A stretch of DNA of 64,000 nt from Lysobacterales bacterium (GTDB taxonomy: Bacteria > Pseudomonadota > Gammaproteobacteria > Xanthomonadales > Ahniellaceae), in contig JACPFU010000019.1 of NCBI GenBank assembly GCA_016182785.1, forward strand, positions 1 to 64,000, written 5' to 3'. Under the pieces are notes generated by a model, which ran no database searches, had not been told where the DNA came from, and saw nothing but the letters and a program-made list of their open reading frames with translations. Position numbers and translations under genes: made by a program. This document shows positions 50,500 to 59,528 of the stretch, one piece after another; positions within the stretch are counted from its first letter, which is position 1, and every line of letters begins with the position of its first letter.

Positions 50500-51342
50500 T
50501 TATTCCTTGGAACGGATCAGCGAACCGGCGCTGGCGCGGCGCGTGTGCAGGTTGAAGGTGGCGCCGCGCGTGAGCATGTGCAGCTTGAGCCCGAGCAGGC
50601 AGACCGGCTGGCCTTCGTCGACCAGGTCCATCGACGAGAACTCCAGTTCGGCCGCGTCGACGATGGTGACGCCACCGGAACCCGACACTTCGAGCGTGTT
50701 GTCGGGCGCGATAAAGGCCGCGGTGTCCTCGTCGAGGCCAATGCCGACGGCGAAGGGGTTGTAGGCCAGTGAAGTGACCAGTCGGCCAAGACGGTCGCGC
50801 TGGCGGAAATGCTGGTCGATCACGAAGCGGTTGGTCAGGCCCAAACCCGGTGCCAGTCGCACCGAGCCCGCGATGGCCGAGCCACCTTCGTCGCCGAACG
50901 CGATCATGTGTTCGCTCAGGAAGCTGGCGCCGGCGCTGGTGCCGGCGATGTGCACCCCTTCGGCGTTGCGGGTGCGGATGCGCTTCGCGATCGGCGTGCC
51001 GCCGATAATCGTGGTCAGGCGCAGCTGGTTGCCGCCGGTGAAGAACACGCCGGTCGCGGCATCGAGGCGGTCGAGCCGGCTCTGCTCGTGCGCGTCACGG
51101 CGGGTGTCGAAGTCCATCGCGTCGACGCGTGCAGCACCGAGTTCGCGGAACAGCTTCTCGTACTTCGATCCAGTGTCCTTCATCCGGCTCGCGGTCGGTA
51201 TCACTACGATGTCAGCCTGTGCTCCACCGCAGAGCTCGACAAAGCGCGACAGGATTTCCGGCCCGTCGGTTTTCTCCTCGGCACCACCGATCGGAATGAT
51301 CCATCCACGTTCGGCACCTTCGGGGACTTTCGCTGGACACAT
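50500..51342 (-). CDS. cphB: Cyanophycinase
   Basis: Serine peptidase of family S51 that splits cyanophycin into beta-aspartyl-arginine dipeptides. The 280-residue enzyme has the nucleophile Ser136 in AGTSAGAS, the FFTGGNQ motif upstream, and the DQHFRQRDRLGRL segment typical of the family. No signal peptide is present, so this is the intracellular form that mobilises stored polymer. It is the first gene of the cyanophycin operon. A dipeptidase to finish the breakdown is not seen in the window. Confidence 0.95.
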   Translation of the reverse strand: MCPAKVPEGAERGWIIPIGGAEEKTDGPEILSRFVELCGGAQADIVVIPTASRMKDTGSKYEKLFRELGAARVDAMDFDTRRDAHEQSRLDRLDAATGVFFTGGNQLRLTTIIGGTPIAKRIRTRNAEGVHIAGTSAGASFLSEHMIAFGDEGGSAIAGSVRLAPGLGLTNRFVIDQHFRQRDRLGRLVTSLAYNPFAVGIGLDEDTAAFIAPDNTLEVSGSGGVTIVDAAELEFSSMDLVDEGQPVCLLGLKLHMLTRGATFNLHTRRASAGSLIRSKE

Positions 51343-51485
51343 ACGGCACGTTCCTGAGTGACAATGGGCTGGAACTTAGCACGGGCACCACTTTCCGCTC
51401 ATCCTTCGCGTGGCCGACATCGCGCTGCCTCACGAACCCCGTTCGCCCAGCTACAACCGTTTGCTGCGGCCCAGGTGCGGGCCCG

Positions 51486-51782
51486 TCACAGATTGCGCAA
51501 GCGCGTCGGCATCAAGCGTGCCGTATGCCGCACCGCCAGGATGTCGATGCGGTCCAGCAGGATCAAAAAGATGATCCGATACTCGCCGAACGAGGCGTAT
51601 CGGAGGTCTTCGCGCATGTACTTGGGCACGCGCGGCCAGGCCTGCGGGTTGTCGCCGAGCGTGGCGGCATACCGCGTCAATCGATCGATGAAGTGGTCCG
51701 CGTTGAGCGGTTGATCTTTGGCAATGTACTTGTGCAGTTTCTGCAGACGCCGCTGCGCCTGCAGGGTCCAGTTCACCCTCAT
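51486..51782 (-). CDS. RelE/ParE-family toxin
   Basis: A 98-residue basic protein of the RelE/ParE superfamily: MRVNWTLQAQRRLQKLHKYI, then DNPQAWPRVP, and a C-terminal strand set with FGEYRIIFLILLDRIDILAV followed by RHTARLMPTRL. Members either cut mRNA on the ribosome (RelE) or inhibit gyrase (ParE). The residues here do not decide the target, although the R..I..V.HTAR pattern is closer to ParE. It overlaps the antitoxin gene upstream by 4 nt, the usual antitoxin-first order. Confidence 0.87.
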   Translation of the reverse strand: MRVNWTLQAQRRLQKLHKYIAKDQPLNADHFIDRLTRYAATLGDNPQAWPRVPKYMREDLRYASFGEYRIIFLILLDRIDILAVRHTARLMPTRLRNL

Positions 51783-51982
51783 TCGGGCAAGCCGGGCAAC
51801 CCGAACAGAGCGCGAACATCGTTGTTGCTGACGACACGCCCAGCGGCGCTGTCGCGCAAGCCTTCCTCGATGTCCTGGACGATCGAGACCTCGTAGACCA
51901 GATCCTTCCAGTCGGCGTCATCGGGCAGCTCGTCGATCAGCTCATGCGCACGTTGTTTGAAGCTATGCAGACTCGCTGCCAT
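51779..51982 (-). CDS. Antitoxin of the RelE/ParE pair
   Basis: A 67-residue acidic protein starting MAASLHSFKQRAHELIDELP and ending NNDVRALFGLPGLPE. Its middle, DADWKDLVYEVSIVQDIEEG, is helical and acidic, the kind seen in small antitoxins coupled to ParE-like toxins. No clear ribbon-helix-helix or Phd DNA-binding motif is recognised, so its family is not certain. The ATG at 51982 lies about 29 nt after a TAGAAT hexamer. The 4-nt overlap with the toxin gene is the main support for its role. Confidence 0.78.
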   Translation of the reverse strand: MAASLHSFKQRAHELIDELPDDADWKDLVYEVSIVQDIEEGLRDSAAGRVVSNNDVRALFGLPGLPE

Positions 51983-52010
51983 GACGGCACACCTCGCAAC
52001 AGTGGCGCGC

Positions 52011-52016
52011 ATTCTA
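52011..52016 (-). promoter_or_regulatory. Candidate -10 box of the ParE-like toxin-antitoxin pair
   Basis: TAGAAT on the minus strand, 28 nt before the antitoxin ATG. No clear -35 box; the neighbouring sequence is an inverted GC-rich repeat (GCCGGCG type). Confidence 0.35.
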
Positions 52017-52148
52017 TCTCTCCGCCACGCCGGCGTCGCCGGGGTGGATGAACACGACGAGGAGCGCGCGGTCATTCCGCCCCGACTCGATCTCGCCTAC
52101 CATCCGCCGTTCGCTCGCCGCGCCGAGCCCCTTCTTCGAGATCACGAC

Positions 52149-53453
52149 ATGGCCGCACCTGCGTCATCCGGCAGCAGCAACAAGCTCACCCTGTGGATTC
52201 TGGTTGCGCTGGTGCTCGGTGCCATCGCCGGCTACGCGATCCACCGAAGCGTCGCGGACCCGGCGCCGTGGGTCGCCAATCTCGGCCTGGTCACGACCCT
52301 CTTCCTGCGCCTGATCAAGATGATCATTGCGCCGCTGGTATTTGCCACGCTCACCGTCGGCATCGCCAAGATGGGCGACATGGCGGTGGTCGGCAGGCTG
52401 GGACTGAAAGCGATGCTGTGGTTCATCGGCGCGTCGCTGATGTCGCTCTCGCTCGGGCTCGTGCTGGTGAACCTGTTCCAGCCGGGCATTGGTCTCGACT
52501 TGCCCCTGCCCGACGTCAACGCCAGCTCGGGCATCGCCGCCTCGTCGATGTCGCTCGCCGACTTCATCACCCACCTGATCCCGATGAGCATTGCCGATGG
52601 CATGGCGAGAAACGAGATCCTGCAGATCGTGGTGTTCTCGATCTTCTTCGGCATCGGCTGCGCCGGCGTCGGCGACAAGGCCAAGGTGCTGGTCGATGCG
52701 CTCGAAGGCCTGTCCTACGTGATGCTGAAGGTGACCATGCTGGTCATGTGGTTCGCACCGTTCGCGGTATTCGCGGCGGTGGCGGCAGCAATCGCCAAGA
52801 GCGGTCCCGGCATTTTCGAGACCTACGCGTTCTTCATGGGCGAGTTCTATCTCGGCATCCTCATCCTGTGGCTGCTGTTGTTCACCGCGGCGTTTGCCGT
52901 GCTCGGCAGGCGCGCGGGCGCGCTGTTCCAGGCGGTGCGCGAACCCACGCTGCTTGCCTTCTCGACCGCATCGAGCGAGGCCGCCTACCCGAAGACGCTG
53001 GCGCAACTCGAGAAGTTCGGCTGCAGCAATCGTGTCGCCTCGTTCGTGCTGCCGCTCGGCTACTCGTTCAATCTCGACGGCTCGATGATGTACTGCACGT
53101 TCGCGGTGATGTTCATCGCCCAGGCCTACGGCATCGAACTCGGTGCTGCGCAGCAGGTGACCATGCTGCTGATCCTGATGGTGACCTCGAAGGGCATGGC
53201 CGGCGTGCCGCGCGCGTCCCTGGTGGTGATCGCCGCCACGCTGTCGCAGTTCAACATCCCGGAAGCCGGCCTGCTGCTCCTGCTCGGCATCGACCACTTC
53301 CTCGACATGGCCCGCTCCGCGACCAACGTCATCGGCAACTCGGTCGCGACCGCGGTGGTGTCGAAGTGGGAAGGCCAGCTGCGCAGCGAAGCCGAGGTCG
53401 CCGAAGAACTCGCCAACGCGACCAAGGCCGAGCTGCCGCATCATCCGATGTGA
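52149..53453 (+). CDS. Dicarboxylate/amino acid:cation symporter (DAACS family)
   Basis: A 434-residue inner-membrane transporter for C4-dicarboxylates, aspartate or glutamate, driven by cations. About eight membrane segments and two re-entrant loops are expected. The diagnostic motifs are the Ser-rich AFSTASSEAAYPKTL, GYSFNLDGSMMY, and DMARSATNVIGNSVAT. The last resembles DctA and aspartate/glutamate carriers. Exact substrate cannot be read from the sequence; aspartate would fit the cyanophycin locus nearby, but this is only context. The ATG at 52149 was chosen because it starts just before the first membrane helix. Confidence 0.92.
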   Translation: MAAPASSGSSNKLTLWILVALVLGAIAGYAIHRSVADPAPWVANLGLVTTLFLRLIKMIIAPLVFATLTVGIAKMGDMAVVGRLGLKAMLWFIGASLMSLSLGLVLVNLFQPGIGLDLPLPDVNASSGIAASSMSLADFITHLIPMSIADGMARNEILQIVVFSIFFGIGCAGVGDKAKVLVDALEGLSYVMLKVTMLVMWFAPFAVFAAVAAAIAKSGPGIFETYAFFMGEFYLGILILWLLLFTAAFAVLGRRAGALFQAVREPTLLAFSTASSEAAYPKTLAQLEKFGCSNRVASFVLPLGYSFNLDGSMMYCTFAVMFIAQAYGIELGAAQQVTMLLILMVTSKGMAGVPRASLVVIAATLSQFNIPEAGLLLLLGIDHFLDMARSATNVIGNSVATAVVSKWEGQLRSEAEVAEELANATKAELPHHPM

Positions 53454-53466
53454 GTCGATCCGGGGA

Positions 53467-53490
53467 TCGCGGCCGGAGGCCGCGATATTG
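53467..53490 (+). terminator. Hairpin after the symporter gene
   Basis: ATCGCGGCC / GGCCGCGAT stem with loop GGA, followed by ATT, 14 nt after the stop. The T-run is short, so termination strength is unclear. Confidence 0.5.
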
Positions 53491-53567
53491 CCCTCCCCCG
53501 ATGCCCACCACCCCACGAGATCGGGGTGTGCTTCAATCGCCGCGACCACGGCATCGCCAGGACTGGC

Positions 53568-54143
53568 ATGGACTCGACCGACCCGATCGCCGAATTGCTT
53601 GAGCGCATCCGCGGCGGTGACAGCGGCGCGTCGGATCGGCTGTTCGCGCTGCTCTACGACGAATTCCATCGCAAGGCCCACCAGTTGCTGCGCATCGGTC
53701 CGCGGCAGACGCTGTGCACCACCGAGCTGGTCAACGAAACCTGGCTGCGCCTGCGCGGGCATGGCATCCCGGTCGACAGCCGCGAGCACTTCGCGCACTT
53801 GGCCGCGCGCGCGATGCGCTTCGTGCTGATCGACCGCGCCCGCCAGCGCCAGGCACTGAAGCGCGGCGAGGGCGAAGCGCCGCTCGAACTCGGCACGCTC
53901 GACGCCGGGGGCGACGATCCGTTCGAGGTGCTGGCGCTCGCCGACACCCTGTCCGAACTGGCGCGCATCGACCCCGACCTCGCGCGCATCGCCGAGGTGC
54001 ACCTGTTCGGTGGCTACTCGATCATCGAGATTGGCGAGCTGCTCGGCATCCCCGAACGCACCGCGTTCCGCCGCTGGCGCACTGCGCGCATGTTCCTGGT
54101 CCGCGCGCTCACCGGCCAGGACGACCCGACGCCGGAAACCTGA
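53568..54143 (+). CDS. ECF-type RNA polymerase sigma factor (TIGR02999-like)
   Basis: A 191-residue alternative sigma factor. Region 2 is in DRLFALLYDEFHRKAHQLL, and region 4 helix-turn-helix is in YSIIEIGELLGIPERTAFRR. The stretch LCTTELVNETWLRL and the ARQRQALKRG spacer are typical of the TIGR02999 group. In that group, regulation often comes from a genetically linked Ser/Thr kinase instead of a membrane anti-sigma factor. Here the kinase is two genes downstream and no anti-sigma gene is seen. The ATG at 53568 gives MDSTDPIAELLERIRGGD; the frame opens 14 codons earlier with a less likely start. Confidence 0.9.
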   Translation: MDSTDPIAELLERIRGGDSGASDRLFALLYDEFHRKAHQLLRIGPRQTLCTTELVNETWLRLRGHGIPVDSREHFAHLAARAMRFVLIDRARQRQALKRGEGEAPLELGTLDAGGDDPFEVLALADTLSELARIDPDLARIAEVHLFGGYSIIEIGELLGIPERTAFRRWRTARMFLVRALTGQDDPTPET

Positions 54144-54229
54144 ACCGATCCTGCACGCACCCCGGCCGGGTGGCAGCCATCGACGCCCGACTCCGAATCA
54201 GCCGGCACGTCCCCAAGGAGTGTCGCGCC

Positions 54230-56686
54230 ATGTTCCGCCGTTTCCTGCTGCCGCTGTTCGCCCTGTGCCTGGTCTCGGGCCCGCTACGCGCCGACGTCGT
54301 CTGCGTCGATACCGTGTCCGAACTGGTGAACGCCATCGCATCGTTCGAGTACCAGGTCGACGGAACCTCGCGCACGGTCAAGGTGGTGCAAGGCACCTAC
54401 CTGGTCGGCAACCAGCTCGGCGGCACCTTCGCGAGCTACCCGAATTCGGTCACGTTCTCGATCAAGGGCGGCTACACCGCGGGTTGCGCAAGCCGTACCG
54501 TCAACCCGGCCAACACGGTCATCGACGGCAACGACCAGGCGAATAGCGGATTCGGCTTCTCGATGTACGGTGACGCCAACGCCTTCATCGAGGGACTGAC
54601 CTTCACCCGCTTCGACGGCAGCGGCTGGCCGGCGTTTCACATCGGGCTCGATGTCGGCAGCAGCAACATCGCCCGCTTCACCATCCGCCATTGCCGCTTC
54701 ACGCGCAGCGCCGGCACCAGCATCGTGCGCATGAACGGCCCGGAGATGCGCTTCATCAACAACCTGGTCGCCGACAACTTGCCGGTAGGAACCGGTCGCG
54801 CCGGCGTGCTGCTGGAGTACGCCTACGAAGCCGGCAGCGGCGCGATCGTCACCAACAACACGATCGCGACCAACTCCGGCTCCGGGTTGCGCCTGCTCGA
54901 CTACGACGGGCAGGTGGGCGTGCGCTTCTCCGAGATCACCAACAACATCCTCTGGAACAACGTGGCCGACCTCGACCTCGGGGCATTCGATCCGTTCATC
55001 AACCCGATCTTCGTCGAAGGCAATGTGGTCGAGGACTACACCGGCGTGCTGCCGCTCGGCAGCAGCAACCAGACCGGCAATCCGCAGTTCGTCAACCTGG
55101 CGGGCAGCAACTACCGACTGAGCCTGACCTCGCCGGCGGTCAACAGCGGCGTCGGCTACCAGTCGCTCGGCTACCCGGACAAGGACCTCGACGGCGACGA
55201 GCGCGTGACCGGCACCAAGATCGACCGCGGCGCCTACGAGTCCTCGCTCGACGACCGCACCAGCTTCATCGTCACCAATGTCGGCGACAACGGCAGCAAC
55301 GCAAACCCGTTGGCAGGTTCGCTGCGCGCCGCGATCAAGGCCGCAAACGCAGCGCCCGGTCCGTTCTGGATCAGCTTCGCGATCGGCGGTAGCTGCCCGC
55401 GCATCATCAACCTGACCACGACCATGCTGGACGTGGTCGGTGATGTGACGATCGACGGACGCACGCAATCGGGCTGGAGTCCGAACACCTTCTACGGCCG
55501 TTCCGACGCCACGCTGTGCGTCGTGCTGAATGGCAGCGGCGCCACTGCGCATGCGTTCCGCGTCCCGGCCGCTGCGGGCAGCAGTGCCCGCCTCGCAGCC
55601 TTCGGCATGATGTTCGCCGGCTTCACCGACGCCGCTCTGCGGCTGGAGAACGGCCATGACCACCGCATCGCCGGCAACCAGTTCGGTGCCGTCCCCTTCA
55701 CTTCCGCGAATGGCGCCGCCGTGCGCGTCACCGGATCTTCCGGCGGTGCCTTCGTCGGCGGCTACGACGATCCGGCATCGATGAACCTGATCGCCGGCAG
55801 CAGCGTCGCCGGCATCCATCTCGACAACAGCAGCGGCGGCAACACCATCGCCAACAACGTCATCGGCTTCCAGACCGACGGCACCTCGGCCGGCGGCAAC
55901 GGCACCGGCATCTTCGTCTACAACTCGCCGAACAACGACATCCAGTACAACTTCATCGGCTACAGCGACAGCACCGCCATCACCCTGTCCGGCCCCTCCA
56001 CCCAGGGCAACGAGATCCAGTACAACGGCATCGGCGCGGACTGGCTGAACGGCACGCCCGGAAATACCGGTGCCGGCATCGGCATCCTGTTCGGCGCGCA
56101 TGACAACACCGTTGGCGCGCCGCTGCTCGGGGCCTACGGCTGGAACTACATCGCGGGCAACACCGGACCCGGCGTGTGGATTTCTGCCAGCGGCGGCGTC
56201 GGCAACCGGGTGCTGTACAACACCTACTGGGACAACGGCGCGATCGACATCGACCTCGGTGCCGCCGGGCCGACCGCGAACCAACCGAGCAACCCGGCAT
56301 CGGGCCCGAACCGCCTGCAGAACTACCCCACCTTCACCCTGGCACAGCGCTCCACCGGCGCCAATCCGACGCTTGCCGTCAGCGGCCAACTGCACAGCGC
56401 ACCGAATACCGCCTACCGTTTCGAGGTCTACATCGGCCGCTGCGACCCAAGTGCACCGACGCGCGGAACCGCCGAATACTGGATCGGCCGCGTCAACAGC
56501 CTGAGCAACGCCCAGGGTGACGCCACCTTCAGCGCAGTGTTCAGCGTACCGAGCTTTCTCGGTTCCCTGAGCCAGGTCAGCGCCACCGCGACCAGCAGCA
56601 GCGGCGACACCTCGGAAATCGGCGAGTGCTTCACCATCACCAACGTGGCGCCGCCCGATGCGTTGTTCGAGGACGGGTTCGAGTGA
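54230..56686 (+). CDS. Large exported beta-helix protein with DGFE tail
   Basis: An 818-residue precursor with signal peptide MFRRFLLPLFALCLVSGPLRA. Two right-handed beta-helix regions are visible (about 90-330 and 420-690), marked by repeats such as RFINNLVADN, TNNTIATNSGSGLRL and GNTIANNVIGF. Between them lies GSLRAAIKAANAAPGP, a segment common in such proteins. An immunoglobulin-like domain follows (about 700-805) and the protein ends in DALFEDGFE. No active site is recognised; binding or degradation of polysaccharide is possible. AAGGAG lies 9 nt before the ATG. It sits between the sigma factor and the kinase. Confidence 0.85.
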   Translation: MFRRFLLPLFALCLVSGPLRADVVCVDTVSELVNAIASFEYQVDGTSRTVKVVQGTYLVGNQLGGTFASYPNSVTFSIKGGYTAGCASRTVNPANTVIDGNDQANSGFGFSMYGDANAFIEGLTFTRFDGSGWPAFHIGLDVGSSNIARFTIRHCRFTRSAGTSIVRMNGPEMRFINNLVADNLPVGTGRAGVLLEYAYEAGSGAIVTNNTIATNSGSGLRLLDYDGQVGVRFSEITNNILWNNVADLDLGAFDPFINPIFVEGNVVEDYTGVLPLGSSNQTGNPQFVNLAGSNYRLSLTSPAVNSGVGYQSLGYPDKDLDGDERVTGTKIDRGAYESSLDDRTSFIVTNVGDNGSNANPLAGSLRAAIKAANAAPGPFWISFAIGGSCPRIINLTTTMLDVVGDVTIDGRTQSGWSPNTFYGRSDATLCVVLNGSGATAHAFRVPAAAGSSARLAAFGMMFAGFTDAALRLENGHDHRIAGNQFGAVPFTSANGAAVRVTGSSGGAFVGGYDDPASMNLIAGSSVAGIHLDNSSGGNTIANNVIGFQTDGTSAGGNGTGIFVYNSPNNDIQYNFIGYSDSTAITLSGPSTQGNEIQYNGIGADWLNGTPGNTGAGIGILFGAHDNTVGAPLLGAYGWNYIAGNTGPGVWISASGGVGNRVLYNTYWDNGAIDIDLGAAGPTANQPSNPASGPNRLQNYPTFTLAQRSTGANPTLAVSGQLHSAPNTAYRFEVYIGRCDPSAPTRGTAEYWIGRVNSLSNAQGDATFSAVFSVPSFLGSLSQVSATATSSSGDTSEIGECFTITNVAPPDALFEDGFE

Positions 56687-56771
56687 CGCGAGCGTGCGCG
56701 TGCACGGAAGTCCGCTGCCGCGGGCCGGGGAGCGGGCTATGCTTGGTCCACGTCTTCGCCGGAACCGATCC

Positions 56772-59477
56772 ATGGACGACGCGCAGCAACACACCGAACG
56801 CATGCAACGCGCGCTTGGCATCGTCTGTGCGGCACTCGATCGACCCGAGGACGAACGCGAGCAGTGGGCGATCACGCAATGCGCGGCCGACGCAGCGCTC
56901 GCCGACGAGGTGAAGTCCCTGCTCGTGGCCGATCGGGCGACGCTGTGGACCGAGCGCGCAGCCGGCGACGCGCTCGCAGACCCGCTGCTCGGCCAACTCG
57001 TCGATCGCTACCTGATCCGCGCCCGGCTCGGCGCCGGCGGCATGGGCACGGTGTATCGCGCCGAGGCGCAGGGCGACCTCGCGTTGCCGGCGGTGGCGCT
57101 GAAGGTGATCAAGCGCGGCATGGACAGCGAGGAGATCGTCGCCCGCTTCCTGCGCGAGCGCGACATCCTCGCGCGCCTGGAGCACCCGCACATCGCGCGC
57201 CTGCTCGACGGCGGAATGAGTCGCGACGGCCGTCCCTGGTTCGCGATGGAACTGGTCGACGGCGAGCCCCTGCTCGAGTACTGCGATCGCCACGCGCTCG
57301 GCATCGATGCGCGCATCGGGCTGCTGCTGCAGGTCTGCGACGCGGTCGAGTATGCGCATCGCAGCCTGGTCGTGCACCGCGACCTGAAGCCGGGCAATGT
57401 GCTGGTCGATCATCAGGGCCAGGTCAAGCTGCTCGACTTCGGTATCGCCAAGCTGCTCGGCAGCGACGGTGACCACGCCACGCGCAGTGCCGCCGCCGCG
57501 ATGATGACGCCGGACTACGCGGCGCCCGAGCAATTCGACCGCGGCGTGATCACCACGCAGACCGATGTCTACCAGCTCGGCGTGCTGCTGACCGAGTTGC
57601 TCGGCGGGCGCAAGCCGACGCGCATCCAGGTCGAACCGCACGCACCCCGGCCCCGGCTGGACGCGCCGTTTCGCGCTGCCGGCGCCGCACGCGATCCAAC
57701 CTTGCAGCAGATCGCCGCGTGCCGCGGCCTGCAGGTGCCGGCGCTGGCGCGGCGGCTGGTGGGCGATCTGGACCGCATCAGCCGGCGTGCCATTGCAGCG
57801 GCGCCGGAGCAGCGCTACGCCAGCGTCGGCGCGCTCGCCGAAGACCTGCGCCGACACCTGCGCGGCGAGCCGGTCATGGCGATGGATGATCGCTTCAGCT
57901 ACCGGCTGGGCAAGTTCCTGCGCAGGCACCGCCTTGCGGTCGGCGCCGGCGCGGCCATCCTGCTGTCGCTCGCGCTCGGCCTGACGGCCGCGCTGCGCGA
58001 GAACGCGCGCTCGCGCCAGGCCGAGGCGCAGACCGAAACCACGCTGGCACTGCTCGAAGACGTGTTCCTCGGCGCCAATCCCTACGCCGCCCGGGCCGGC
58101 GATACGCGCGCCAGCGACCTGCTCGACGGCGCTCGCGAGCGCTTGAATCGGTCCACCGATCTGGCACCGGCGCTGGCGACGCGGCTGTGGGCGAAGATCG
58201 CCTCGTCCTACGTCTCGCTCGAGAACCGCGCTGCCGCGGAAGCCGCGCTGCAACAGGTGCTGGCACACGGCGAACGCGCCCTCGCCTGCCGCGGCGCGGC
58301 CTGCGTCGGACCCGCGGCCGAAGCCACGCGCGCCACCATGGCCGCCGCCCGCGCACGCCTCGCCCACTACGCTGCGGCCCACGACCACGACGCCAGCGCA
58401 CGCGTCGATCTGGAGCGCGCGATCGGCGAGATGAACTTGCTCGGCGCGGGTGCCGATGTCGAACTGGCCGAGGCACTGCAGCTGTTGAACGACCTCGACT
58501 TCGGCCAGGGCGACTACGCGCAGATCGACGCACGCAGCCAGCAGGCGGTCGAGCTGCTGCAGCGGGCACGCGGCGCCAACCATGCCGACACGATCATGGC
58601 GATCGGCAACCGCGCTTCGCTGCTGCGCGCAAGCGGACAAGCCGAGGCCGCGCTGGCGCCGGCGCGCGAAGCCAATGATCGGCTGACCGCGCTCGGCACC
58701 GACGCGCCGGCTGCCGTCGCGCTCTACGTCGAGCAGCAATTGGCCGGAGCGTTGTCGGACGCCGGCCAACCCGCAGCCGCCGAACCGCTGCTGCGCCGGG
58801 CGCTCACGCGCGCGCAGGAGCTGCGCGGTGACGACAGCGGACTGGCGAGCGGACTGGCGTGGGAACTGGCGGGTGCGCACAGCGAGCTCGGGCGCTTCCC
58901 GGAAGCGGTCGTGGAGTACCGCGACCTGCTGCAGCGCATGCCCGATCCGCGATCGGCCAACGTCGCCGCCATCCACAATTCGCTCGGCAGCGCGCTGCTG
59001 GCCGAGGGCGACGCCGATGCCGCGGCCGACTCGTTCCTGCTGGCACGCGGCATCCTGTGCGCTGCCGACGCGCGCATTCCGCCCTGCCTGGTGCTGAGCC
59101 TGAACCACTGCGACGCCGAGCTTTCGCGCAGTGCCCGACCCGCATGCCTGGCCGCGCTCGAAGCCGACGCGCAAGCCGCCGGCGGCGCAATCGCCCGCCG
59201 CCACTCGATGCTGCTTGCGCGCGCCGCGCTGCGGGCCGCGGACCCGACGCGCGCCGAAGCGTTGCTGGCCCAGGCGCAATCGCAGGACCCGGACACGACG
59301 CGTGATCCGATCCTGCGCGGGCAGGTGCTGCGCCTGCAGGCCGAGATCGCCAGCGCCCGTGGCCAGCCCGGGCAGGCGCTGCGGCTCAACCAGGAAGCCG
59401 TGCTCGCGTTTCGCGAACGCTGGACTGCAGAGCCTGCGGCGCTGCGCGCTGCACTCGCGGGCAGCGGGGAACGCTGA
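56772..59477 (+). CDS. Transmembrane Ser/Thr protein kinase with TPR-like sensor region
   Basis: A 901-residue Hanks-type kinase. The catalytic domain (about 78-370) keeps all key motifs: LGAGGMGTV at 86-94, Lys111, HRDLKPGN at 202-209, DFG at 222-224 and APE at 251-253. An 80-residue helical segment precedes it. A single membrane span lies at about 389-408, followed by a long Ala-rich helical periplasmic region with TPR-like repeats. Such kinases are linked to ECF factors of the TIGR02999 group. In Vibrio a related pair works by sigma phosphorylation. The ATG at 56772 was preferred over 56739. Confidence 0.9.
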   Translation: MDDAQQHTERMQRALGIVCAALDRPEDEREQWAITQCAADAALADEVKSLLVADRATLWTERAAGDALADPLLGQLVDRYLIRARLGAGGMGTVYRAEAQGDLALPAVALKVIKRGMDSEEIVARFLRERDILARLEHPHIARLLDGGMSRDGRPWFAMELVDGEPLLEYCDRHALGIDARIGLLLQVCDAVEYAHRSLVVHRDLKPGNVLVDHQGQVKLLDFGIAKLLGSDGDHATRSAAAAMMTPDYAAPEQFDRGVITTQTDVYQLGVLLTELLGGRKPTRIQVEPHAPRPRLDAPFRAAGAARDPTLQQIAACRGLQVPALARRLVGDLDRISRRAIAAAPEQRYASVGALAEDLRRHLRGEPVMAMDDRFSYRLGKFLRRHRLAVGAGAAILLSLALGLTAALRENARSRQAEAQTETTLALLEDVFLGANPYAARAGDTRASDLLDGARERLNRSTDLAPALATRLWAKIASSYVSLENRAAAEAALQQVLAHGERALACRGAACVGPAAEATRATMAAARARLAHYAAAHDHDASARVDLERAIGEMNLLGAGADVELAEALQLLNDLDFGQGDYAQIDARSQQAVELLQRARGANHADTIMAIGNRASLLRASGQAEAALAPAREANDRLTALGTDAPAAVALYVEQQLAGALSDAGQPAAAEPLLRRALTRAQELRGDDSGLASGLAWELAGAHSELGRFPEAVVEYRDLLQRMPDPRSANVAAIHNSLGSALLAEGDADAAADSFLLARGILCAADARIPPCLVLSLNHCDAELSRSARPACLAALEADAQAAGGAIARRHSMLLARAALRAADPTRAEALLAQAQSQDPDTTRDPILRGQVLRLQAEIASARGQPGQALRLNQEAVLAFRERWTAEPAALRAALAGSGER

Positions 59478-59528
59478 GGCCGCGACGAGGCACCCCCTTG
59501 CGAGTGCGAAGCGGAGGGCGCGCTGCGC

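Noticed and set aside
54284-59279. Two leftward frames of over 860 codons opposite the beta-helix and kinase genes
   Set aside because: Shadows of genes with signal peptide and kinase motifs on the plus strand.
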